The position numbers were made by a program, and so were the translations under genes. From positions 223,726 through 234,898 of the forward strand of contig MU646663.1 in assembly GCA_026770585.1 (NCBI GenBank): a stretch of DNA of 11,173 nucleotides, read 5' to 3'. A model generated the notes under the pieces. That model saw only the letters and a list, made by a program, of their open reading frames with translations. It was not told the origin of the DNA and made no database searches. This document shows positions 6,804 to 11,173 of the stretch, piece after piece. Each line of letters opens with the position of its first letter. The first letter of the stretch is position 1. Source of the DNA: Baffinella frigidus (lineage: Eukaryota > Cryptophyceae > Cryptomonadales > Baffinellaceae).

Positions 6804-6906
6804 CCCCTTAAGTGGCGAGTGGGCTCATACGCCCTACCGCAGGGCCCTAGGACCTGCCCAAAACCTCTTGGGGGTCAATTTTGACCCCCTCGCCACATAA
6901 GGGATA
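6800..6906 (+). mobile_element. family B fold-back element, copy 3
   Basis: TATACCCCTTAAGTGGCGAG ... CTCGCCACATAAGGGATA. Inner hairpin GGGGGTCAA/TTGACCCCC (6870-6878, 6881-6889). Outer stem GTGGCGAG/CTCGCCAC is perfect although the sequence differs from copy 2. Confidence 0.88.
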
Positions 6907-7006
6907 GCCACTAGGACCACCATAGGGCCCTAGTCAATAGGCCTACTGTACATGTAGGGTCCTAGGGGGGGGTGGTTTCTTATGAGCAAGGTACAGCACC
7001 CCTGCA
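6905..7006 (+). mobile_element. family A element lacking its left terminus
   Basis: TAGCCACTAGGACCACCATA ... TATGAGCAAGGTACAGCACC and CCTGCA. Left ~30 bp replaced by family B copy 3. It ends 22 bp from the stop codon of the CRAL-TRIO gene, probably in its 3' UTR. Confidence 0.8.
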
Positions 7007-7028
7007 GAATGCACATGACTTCTCACCA

Positions 7029-7097
7029 CTAGAGCCCCGCGTCGACTCGTCTCTGCACCCAGGCTTTGTGGTCGGTTTTCATCGGCCCTCCGACCTC
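7029..7097 (-). CDS. CRAL-TRIO gene terminal exon with stop
   Basis: Acceptor CCCAAACCAG follows ~110 nt of C-rich telomere-like repeat. The exon reads EVGGPMKTDHKAWVQRRV then DAGL and TAG (7031-7029). With LPE from the previous exon it makes LPEEVGG, the hallmark close of the CRAL-TRIO domain (usually LPxEYGG; Tyr is Val here). The tail after GG is only 18 residues. No AATAAA is seen in the next 30 nt. A family A element begins 22 nt past the stop (7006), so the 3' UTR is short or carries it. Confidence 0.78.
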   Translation of the reverse strand, partial: EVGGPMKTDHKAWVQRRVDAGL

Positions 7098-7634
7098 CTG
7101 GTTTGGGGTGGGGGGGTTGGGTTTGGGGTTTGGGGTTTGGGGTTTGGGGTCTGGGGTTTGGAGTTTGGGGTTTGGGGTTTGGGGCTTGGAGTTTGGGGTT
7201 TGGGGTTTGGGGGTGAGCAAGGTGATTGACCCTGAGAGGCTTCCTGAGGTAACAATAACACCTTCAACCCTTCACCTCAGGGAGGCTCACCAGGTCGATC
7301 ACCTTGCTCACCCCTGAACCTAAACCGTAAAACCCTAAACCTTAACCCCTAACCCCTTACCCCTGAATTCTCAACCCTCAACCCTAACCCCTAACCCCTA
7401 ACCCCTAACCCTAAACTCTAAACCCTGCACCCTACACCGCCGGGTGATGTGCACAGTTACTGTTTAGGGTTGATTATTCAGGGGTTTAATAAAGTAACTC
7501 TTTCTGCGTTTAATGTTGAGCGGTTGGACCTCAGGAAGGCTCCCCGGGTCGATCAGGTTGCTGAGCCCCTCCTTCACCGTCTCCGCATCTCCTGCTTTCG
7601 ACAGGCGTTTGTTGGTGCCAATAGAGTGTTGGTG

Positions 7635-7677
<43 letters not shown>

Positions 7678-10600
7678 AGAGGAGAGAGAGGGAGAGAGAG
7701 GGGGAGAGAGAGGGAGAGAGCGAGAGAGAGCGAGAGAGAGCGAGATATATATATAGATAGAGAGAGAGAGAGAGGGGTCAATCAGCTTGCTGAGCCCCTC
7801 CTTCACCGTCTTCACATCTCATGCTTTAGACAGGCCTTTGTAAGTGCCAACCGAGAGAGAGAGAGAGAGAGAGATAGGGAGAGAGAGGAGAGAGCAAGGA
7901 GGAGAGAGAGAGAGAGAGAGAGACGTTTAGGAGAGAGCGAGAGTGTGTGAGAAAGAGAGCCCTCCACATCTCCTGCGCCCACTCCATTTCATCTCAGTGG
8001 CTGAATCTGCAAGGTCATCCCTAAACCCTAAACCCTAAACCCTAAACCCTAAACCCTAAACCCTAAACCCTAAACCCTAAACCCTAAACCTCCATGGGGC
8101 ACCAAACCCAGACCCCGCAGGTCAAACGCAAATCCAGACCTTTGGTAAACTTTTGGCGCAGCAATTGTCAAAAGCAATGGCTCCAATGCCACTACAAATT
8201 TTGTAGTTTGGCTCCACTTTTGGCGTGAATTCCCCCTGAAATCCGGGAAATTGACTTTCGTAATTGCACCTGGTCTGATCTTGGGTGGGCCCTGTCTTCG
8301 CACGCTAGACGCCTAGCGTCCGCCCGTGGCTGATTAGGGCCGTTAGGACCTAATGTTTCATTGGACCCCCCCAAGGCCCCTACGACCTACAGTAGGCAAT
8401 ACCGTAGGCTTAACTACCCGGTGTTGAGGACGTCACCCTATCAAATCCAACCGTCACTGAGTCGGTAGGCACTACCCATCCTTTGCATCTCAGTGGCCAA
8501 CGGGTGCATTTTCCTAATCTTATCTCGGAACATAACATAATCTGTGGTTTACAAAGACCTTGCCGATTTAAGCCGATTGATGCTATTTTAAGCCATGGTT
8601 GTATGCGTAACATAGCATATCCACCCTTATCTTCGGCGTTGAAAGCCCCAAGATACACAACAGATTCTGTTATGTTCTGAAATGAATTTTCGTAGTGGGG
8701 CTCCCTGGGAATTAATTTCGGAACAAGACAGATTCTGTCTCGCTATCTTAGGCTTCCGACGCCGAAGATAAGGGTGTATATGCTATTCTAGACATACAAT
8801 GATGCTATCTTACGCCTGTGGATAGATTCTGGTATGTTCCGAAATGAATTTTCATAGATTTGTAAAGCGGCTCTCCTGATACACATGATGAAACGTAACT
8901 CCTTTAAAATGTCAAAATGGCTCCAGTTCCGTAGTAAAAGGGCGTCATTTTTAAGAAATACCATAAAACAGCAGCTTGAAACATTTAATATTGGGGCTAG
9001 GAATGTCAAGCGGCTGTTGTATGGTACAAATTTTAAAAGGACGCCCTTTTACTATTCCTAGCCCCAATATTAGATTCATCCGCGAGGGTAAACCCCGGCA
9101 TTTGAACAAAGGCCACGGCCAGCGTCGAGTGGGGAGGGTTGATGGCTTAGAGTTTCAGGTTTCGGGTCTCGTGTTTCGGGTTTCGGGTTTCGGGTTTCGG
9201 GTTTCGGGTTTCGGGTTTCGGGTTGAGGATTTCGGGTTGAGGGTTGAGGGTTGAGGGTTGAGGGTTTCGGGTTGAGGGTTGAGGGTTGAGGGTTGAGGGT
9301 GGAGGGTTTGCCTGCATAGACTTTGCACTTTTTGTTCATTTCCGCCGACATGAGAGTTTTGGACACCGCCCAGATGGACCTGCGGTTTAGGGTGTAGGGT
9401 TCAGGGTTTGGTGTTTAGTGTTGAGTGTTGAGTGTTTAGGTCTTGGGTTTTAAGTTTTAGGGTTTAGGGTTTAGGGTCTAGGATTTAGAGTTTTTGGTTG
9501 AGGGTTTGGGGTCTAGGCTTTGGAGTTTAGGGTGTAGGGTCTAGGGTCTAGGCTTTGGCGTTAAGGGTTTAGGGTTTAGGGTTTAGGGTTTAGGGTTTAG
9601 GGTTTAGAGTTTGGGGGATGACTTGAAGAAAGAAGGCACACAGACCGTCCTTCAGAGTGTGGGGTTTAGGCCCCTAAACCCCAAACCCCAAACCCTAGAC
9701 CCTTAACCCTAACCCCCAAACCATAGACCCTAGAACCTAGACCCTAAACCCCAAACCCTAGACCCTTAACCCTTAACCCCAAACCTCAAACCACAAACCA
9801 CAAATCCCAAACCCTAGACCCTTGACCCCAAACCTCAAACCCAAAAACCTAAACCTCAAACCCTAAGGGCGGGGAATGACTTGAAGAAGGAAGGCACGAA
9901 GACCATGTAGACCCCATCGAACTTCATCTGCCAAAAGTCAACCTTTCAGCGCCAGCATCGTCAACTTTCGGGAAAAGGTGGCGCGTCCTAGTTTAGTACC
10001 GGCGTGTCCCAGTTTAGTACGGGGCACGTCCGATAACCACTGGGGACACTTCGAGGAACCGCAGCCCCGGATATCCGGTGTAACGTGACCGATAATTGCT
10101 GACTTTTGACGTGTTTCCTTAAAAAACAATCCAATTATTGACTTGGGATGGTTCTCCGTAGTGTTCTGAGTGGTACACTCGGGGGTTCATCCCGCGAAGA
10201 CCATGTAGACGCCATCCAACTTCATCTGCCAAAAGGTTGACGGGTGAGCACCCGCGTCGACGTTTAGCGTCACGGCCAGCGTCGTCGACGTTTAGTGTAA
10301 CTTGGTTCCACAATTTTCGTCGCTAACAGATGCGGACAGCGCGCTATGATGCGTAGGCGGGGGGGCGTGACTTTTGCACAACGACCTAAAACACAAAACT
10401 CGGAAACTCCAAAACCCTGAACCCTAAAATCTAAACCCGAAACCCGAAACCCGAAAGCCTAGAGTCGCACCGGGATGCATTGTTCGCCCTTGAGGCCCAT
10501 GCGGTCCAACTCGGGGTTTGAGGTTTAGGGTTTAGGGTCTAGGGTTAGGGTTCATGGTTTGGGATTTGGGGTGCACAGTGTTTGTTTCGATGTTTGGTGT

Positions 10601-10754
10601 TGTAACATCAATAGTAATGTATAAATTCTAGGGTTGCGGGATTAGGGTTTAGGGGGGAACCGGGAGGCATTTTTCGCCCTTGAGGCCCATTCTGTCAAAC
10701 TCCGGGCTGAACTCCCCGAGCGTGAACCCCTTCGCTGACGTGATCACCACCACC
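7029..10754 (-). CDS. CRAL-TRIO (SEC14-like) domain protein, 3' part of a spliced gene, five exons
   Basis: Five short open segments on the minus strand join in frame: 10754-10661, 9927-9881, 9379-9312, 7591-7530 and 7097-7029 (340 nt, 112 residues plus stop). Intron phases agree at every junction (0, 2, 1, 0). The joined product follows the C-terminal lobe of the CRAL-TRIO lipid-binding fold in order: a hydrophobic strand leading to KGFTLGEF, then LPMKFDGVYMV (family pattern: YP-x-R-x-KG followed by a strand), then PSFFKSIW, then a helix ending NKKCKVYAGD (family: KIHVLGD), then LIDPGSLPE and EVGG (family: LPxEYGG). Such proteins bind and exchange lipids (phosphoinositides, tocopherol, retinal and similar) at membranes in the cytosol; the ligand cannot be told here. 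The N-terminal half must lie beyond the window end. Introns are 733, 501, 1720 and 432 nt and consist largely of telomere-like repeats. Domain call strong; expression and function not shown by sequence. Confidence 0.82.
7100..7212 (+). repeat. TTTGGGG telomere-like array (intron, C-rich in transcript)
   Basis: About 15 heptamers GGGGTTT with GGGTCTG and GGAGTTT variants. On the minus-strand transcript it is a CCCCAAA run directly before the acceptor of the terminal exon. Confidence 0.9.
7213..7248 (+). pseudogene. 3' half of the LIDP exon, plus-strand (inverted) copy
   Basis: Twelve open codons VSKVIDPERLPE and a strong donor GAG|GTAACA, on the strand opposite the gene. Its 5' edge is fused to a TTTGGGG array (7100-7212), at the same codon as in the minus-strand twin. 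Confidence 0.65.
7276..7311 (-). pseudogene. 3' half of the LIDP exon, minus-strand copy
   Basis: Twelve open codons VSKVIDLVSLPE followed by a donor-like GAG|GTGAAG. Its 5' edge is fused to a telomere-like array (TTCAGGGGTGAGC). It faces an inverted twin at 7213-7248, 27 bp away. Confidence 0.65.
7312..7437 (-). repeat. CCCTAAA/CCCCTAA telomere-like array (intron, G-rich in transcript)
   Basis: Mixed CCCTAAA, CCCCTAA and CCCTCAA units on the plus strand. It faces the array at 7100-7212 across the inverted exon pair. Confidence 0.88.
7530..7591 (-). CDS. CRAL-TRIO gene exon encoding the LIDP...LPE segment
   Basis: Sixty-two nt: acceptor CGAAAGCAG, two bases completing Gly, then DAETVKEGLSNLIDPGSLPE, donor GAG|GTCCAA, phase 0. 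The pattern matches the end of CRAL-TRIO domains (GD-x-E-x-LL...IDPE-x-LP-E). A (CT)n tract (GA on the plus strand, 7637-7776) lies just upstream of the acceptor and would serve as a pyrimidine tract. Partial copies lie at 7775-7820, 7961-7972, 7276-7311 and, inverted, 7213-7248. Confidence 0.82.
7611..7776 (+). repeat. (GA)n microsatellite with AT core
   Basis: Starts after two GTTGGTGCCAA units. Long GA runs with GGGA and CGA interruptions, then ATATATATATAGATAG. On the transcript it is a (UC)n tract 45 nt upstream of an acceptor. Confidence 0.9.
7775..7820 (-). pseudogene. broken copy of the LIDP exon, cut by a (CT)n tract
   Basis: It encodes DVKTVKEGLSKLIDP and then runs directly into a (CT)n microsatellite. 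The acceptor is mutated (AAGCAT for AAGCAG). The preceding intron end (CCTGTCTAAAGCAT) is homologous to that of the intact exon (CCTGTCGAAAGCAG). Confidence 0.7.
7851..7960 (+). repeat. second (GA)n microsatellite
   Basis: Interrupted GA-rich tract following GTAAGTGCCAACC, homologous in position to the one at 7637. Together with the broken exon copy at 7775-7820 it looks like a duplicated intron-end-plus-exon unit. Confidence 0.85.
7961..7972 (-). pseudogene. first bases only of another LIDP exon copy
   Basis: GGCGCAG followed by GAGATGTGGAGG matches the acceptor and start of the exon at 7530-7591, then passes at once into a CT-rich microsatellite. Very short, so homology rests on position and on the shared acceptor-plus-exon string. 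Confidence 0.4.
8019..8090 (-). repeat. perfect (CCCTAAA)n array, ~10 units
   Basis: The least degenerate telomere-type array in the window: uninterrupted CCCTAAA units. Lies within the 1720-nt intron; G-rich (TTTAGGG) in the transcript. Confidence 0.95.
8092..8515. other. intron interior, small hairpins only
   Basis: Hairpins ACTACAAA/TTTGTAGT (8191-8207) and ACGCTAG/CTAGCGT (8302-8319). CTACAGTAGGCAATACCGTAG (8388 on, imperfect) resembles the hairpin at 10852-10874. No exon recognised. Confidence 0.5.
8526..8681. mobile_element. family N inverted-repeat element, copy 1
   Basis: Left CGGAACATAACATAATCTG, right CAGATTCTGTTATGTTCTG. Interior segment 8611-8638 (CATATCCACCCTTATCTTCG) is present inverted in copy 2. 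Confidence 0.7.
8711..8852. mobile_element. family N inverted-repeat element, copy 2, opposite orientation
   Basis: Left ATTTCGGAACAAGACAGATT, right AGATTCTGGTATGTTCCGAA. Interior CGAAGATAAGGGTGTATATG (8764 on) is the inverse of copy 1. Confidence 0.7.
8933..9071. repeat. interlocked double inverted repeat (a-b-a'-b')
   Basis: a 8933-8983 pairs with a' 9004-9053 (GTAAAAGGGCGTC with GACGCCCTTTTAC at the ends, imperfect inside). b 8987-9004 (AATATTGGGGCTAGGAAT) pairs perfectly with b' 9054-9071. The two stems are interleaved, so they cannot both form as a simple hairpin. Confidence 0.85.
9140..9309 (+). repeat. TTTCGGG then TTGAGGG telomere-like arrays (intron)
   Basis: Blocks of TTTCGGG (9170-9223) pass into TTGAGGG units (9232-9303). 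Transcript side is C-rich (CCCTCAA, CCCGAAA) immediately after the GC donor of the 68-nt exon. Confidence 0.92.
9312..9379 (-). CDS. CRAL-TRIO gene exon (68 nt)
   Basis: Acceptor TAAACCGCAG (its upstream tract is CCCTGAACCCTACACCC, a telomere-like array). The first base completes the Lys codon begun in the previous exon, then SIWAVSKTLMSAEMN and KKCKVYA follow, with one base left over (phase 1). This corresponds to the W-x-x-x-KP-x-L...KI-x-x-xG helix of CRAL-TRIO domains. The donor is GCAG|GCAAAC, a GC rather than GT donor. A GT at 9325-9324 (AAA|GTCTAT) would not fit the phase of the next exon. No second copy of this exon was seen. Confidence 0.78.
9384..9612 (+). repeat. TTTAGGG-type array, variants then pure units (intron)
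   Basis: Starts directly at the acceptor of the 68-nt exon. Variant units (GTTTAGTG, TCTAGGG, TTTTAGG) pass into seven clean TTTAGGG units around 9560-9605. Confidence 0.9.
9623..9645 (-). pseudogene. 5'-truncated copy of the 47-nt CRAL-TRIO exon
   Basis: It keeps the VPSFF coding end and the donor TTCAA|GTCATC of the exon at 9881-9927 but no acceptor. Homology continues about 10 nt into the intron (CCCC) and then becomes a telomere-like array. Lies inside the intron between the 47-nt and 68-nt exons. Confidence 0.6.
9661..9868 (-). repeat. CCCTAAA/CCCCAAA-type array (intron)
   Basis: C-rich on the plus strand with CCCTAGA and CCCTTAA variants; the 9661 edge is a head-to-head junction GGGGTTTAGG / CCTAAACCCC. 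G-rich in the transcript, starting 12 nt after the donor of the 47-nt exon. Confidence 0.9.
9881..9927 (-). CDS. CRAL-TRIO gene micro-exon (47 nt)
   Basis: Acceptor CTTTTGGCAG, donor TTCAA|GTCATT. It encodes MKFDGVYMVFVPSFF plus two bases of a Lys codon (phase 2). In the CRAL-TRIO family this is the segment KGVYIVNxPxxF, the strand that follows the FP-x-R motif. Two partial copies flank it: 10195-10225 keeps the acceptor but loses the donor, and 9623-9645 keeps the donor but loses the acceptor. This is the only copy with both splice sites and an unbroken frame. Confidence 0.8.
9980..10020 (-). repeat. two tandem 21-bp units containing TACTAAAC
   Basis: Plus strand GGCGCGTCCTAGTTTAGTAC and GGCGTGTCCCAGTTTAGTAC. 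On the transcript each gives GTACTAAACT, similar to the fungal branch-point string TACTAAC, 60-90 nt upstream of the 47-nt exon. Confidence 0.7.
10195..10225 (-). pseudogene. 3'-truncated copy of the 47-nt CRAL-TRIO exon
   Basis: Same acceptor (CTTTTGGCAG) and 31 nt of exon encoding MKLDGVYMVF, then it breaks into unrelated sequence with a TGA two codons on and no donor. The copied segment includes the end of the intron. Confidence 0.7.
10241..10302. repeat. CGTCGACGTTTAG direct repeats and a small hairpin
   Basis: CGTCGACGTTTAGCGTCAC at 10255 and CGTCGACGTTTAGTGTAAC at 10284; hairpin CGGGTG/CACCCG at 10241-10254. CACGGCCAGCGTCG (10271) recurs at 9114. Confidence 0.65.
10389..10457 (-). repeat. 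C-rich telomere-like array (intron)
   Basis: AAAACCCTGAACCC, then three AAACCCG units. Transcript side is TTTCGGG, G-rich, just after the pseudo-exon donor at 10470. Confidence 0.8.
10471..10516 (-). pseudogene. 5'-truncated copy of the first CRAL-TRIO exon
   Basis: It encodes PELDRMGLKGEQCIP against PEFDRMGLKGEKCLP in the full exon at 10661-10754, and keeps a GT donor (CCG|GTGCGA). The Arg codon differs silently at two bases (CGC versus AGA). Upstream the copy runs straight into telomere-like sequence (AAACCTCAAACCC) without an acceptor, so it cannot be spliced as an exon. Confidence 0.7.
10512..10657 (+). repeat. G-rich telomere-like patches (intron)
   Basis: TTTAGGGTTTAGGG and TCTAGGG units (10512-10576), a non-repetitive gap, then GGATTAGGGTTTAGGGG (10638-10654) right at the donor of the 94-nt exon. 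C-rich in the transcript. Confidence 0.8.
10661..10754 (-). CDS. CRAL-TRIO gene exon (first confident exon in window)
   Basis: Ninety-four nt: one base completing an upstream codon, then 31 codons starting VVVITSAKGFTLGEF and ending GLKGEKCLP. The acceptor reads CCACAAACAG and is preceded by a C-rich run (AACCCCCAACCC-like) formed by a telomere-type array. The donor is CCG|GTTCCC, phase 0. The strand-then-KGFTL pattern matches the core strand and following turn of CRAL-TRIO domains (usually IxDxxGFxL); here the usual Asp is replaced by Ser-Ala. A 5'-truncated second copy lies at 10471-10516. Confidence 0.8.
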
Positions 10755-10757
10755 CTG

Positions 10758-10797
10758 TTTGTGGTTTCGGGTTGGGGGTTTGGGGTTGGGGGTCTCG
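10758..10797 (+). repeat. G-rich array forming the pyrimidine-rich acceptor tract
   Basis: GGTTTCGGGTTGGGGGTTTG on the plus strand; in the transcript it is C-rich and ends at the ACAAACAG acceptor of the 94-nt exon. Confidence 0.8.
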
Positions 10798-10808
10798 CAG
10801 CGGACTAC

Positions 10809-10944
10809 ACAGGGATTTCTTGAATGCCCCGGAAGTGGGTAATCCATAGAACCTACGGTAGGCGATACCGTAGGGACATAGGGGGTTTCTACGGATAAGG
10901 AAACGGAAAGTCGCTTACATTCGGCCAGAAAATCCCTTGGTAGC
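10809..10944. repeat. inverted repeat with nested perfect hairpin
   Basis: Outer arms AGGGATTTCTTGAATGCC (10811 on) and the inverse of AGGGATTTTCTGGCCGAATG (10938 back), imperfect. Inner perfect 9-bp stem CCTACGGTA/TACCGTAGG (10852-10860, 10866-10874). It overlaps the possible micro-exon. Confidence 0.6.
10919..10944 (-). CDS. possible further upstream micro-exon of the CRAL-TRIO gene
   Basis: After a CACACAGCAG acceptor-like site, 26 nt (or 29 if the earlier AG is used) run to a good donor, GAAT|GTAAGC. Read in the phase demanded by the next exon it gives ATKGFSGR plus two bases that make Met with the next exon's first base. The resulting intron would be 164 nt and end AAACAG. The same stretch is also one arm of an inverted repeat (10809-10944), so this call is weak. 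Confidence 0.3.
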
Positions 10945-11002
10945 CTGCTGTGTGGTTGACAACACTAGCTTAAACCCTAAACCCAGAGAGCCGTACAGGT
11001 GT

Positions 11003-11100
11003 GGGGGTTTGGGGTTTGGGGGTTTGGGGTTTAGGGTTTAGGGTTTAGGGTTTAGGGTTTAGGGTTCAGGGTTTAGGTTTTAGGTTTTAGGGTCTAGGGT

Positions 11101-11173
<73 letters not shown>
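11003..11173 (+). repeat. TTTGGGG, TTTAGGG, then TTGAGGG arrays to window end
   Basis: Blocks of TTTGGGG (11003-11030), about six TTTAGGG, then about ten clean TTGAGGG units running off the window. A short inverse patch TAAACCCTAAACCC (10971-10984) precedes it. Probably inside the next upstream intron of the CRAL-TRIO gene. Confidence 0.9.

Larger units (their letters stand above)
9899..10240 (-). repeat. duplicated intron-end-plus-exon unit
   Basis: GAAGACCATGTAGAC, CTTCATCTGCCAAAAG are shared by 9899-9936 and 10196-10236 on the plus strand. It carries the acceptor and 31 nt of the 47-nt exon, so the right-hand unit is the pseudo-exon. Confidence 0.8.

Noticed and set aside
6972-7229. Plus-strand frame with GFVVGFHRPSDLL, first considered as a diverged CRAL-TRIO segment
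   Set aside because: It is antisense to the terminal exon, whose acceptor, frame, EVGG motif and stop fit the gene far better; the rest is the TTTGGGG array.
7449-7950. Long Arg/Glu and Ser/Leu repeat proteins
   Set aside because: Produced by the (GA)n/(CT)n microsatellites in several frames; the only coding parts are the exon and ghost exons on the minus strand.
9076-9366. 96-residue minus-strand protein ending in NPQPSTLNP repeats
   Set aside because: It is the 68-nt exon read through its donor into a telomere-like array; phase and family alignment support splicing instead.
10181-10313. Minus-strand frame NLLADEVGWRLHG
   Set aside because: It is the ghost 47-nt exon read in the wrong frame.
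11003-11173. Window end as a true chromosome end
   Set aside because: Similar arrays recur in introns in both orientations and units are mixed; the gene's upstream exons must lie beyond. It cannot be excluded from this window alone.

Overview
This is nuclear DNA of a eukaryote with sparse genes and very many repeats. Signs are spliced micro-exons with GT/GC...AG introns, plant/alga-type telomere-like repeats (TTTAGGG and variants), microsatellites, and many short fold-back mobile elements. No bacterial operon, ribosome-binding-site pattern, rRNA or tRNA was found. A unicellular alga (for example a cryptophyte) is my guess from the TTTAGGG-type repeats and general style; the sequence does not prove it.

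Left third (1-2000): wall-to-wall copies of a ~120 bp palindromic element (family A: terminal CAGGGGTACCTCGCTCAT, TA target duplication, Tc1/mariner-like MITE). A second hairpin family (B, ~107 bp) lies next to broken A copies. At 2085-2630 on the minus strand is a GC-rich, well-biased reading frame for an unrecognised 181-residue (or shorter) protein with a basic helical segment, followed by an AATAAA signal.

Middle (2631-7006): mostly non-coding. It holds a degenerate CACTCAGTGCC-type minisatellite, several different inverted-repeat elements (families E, F, G and H), and more A and B copies.

Right third (7029-11173): hidden among telomere-like repeats is a split gene on the minus strand. 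Five short exons (94, 47, 68, 62 and 69 nt at 10754-10661, 9927-9881, 9379-9312, 7591-7530 and 7097-7029) join in one frame to give the C-terminal half of a CRAL-TRIO (SEC14-like) lipid-binding domain, ending in LPE-EVGG and a stop codon. The 5' part lies beyond the window end. The introns are largely telomere-type heptamer arrays. Each of the four complete introns between these exons holds both a C-rich and a G-rich array, so the pre-mRNA could fold on itself between splice sites. Partial copies of three of the exons lie in the introns beside the real ones. This gene architecture is the most interesting thing in the window.
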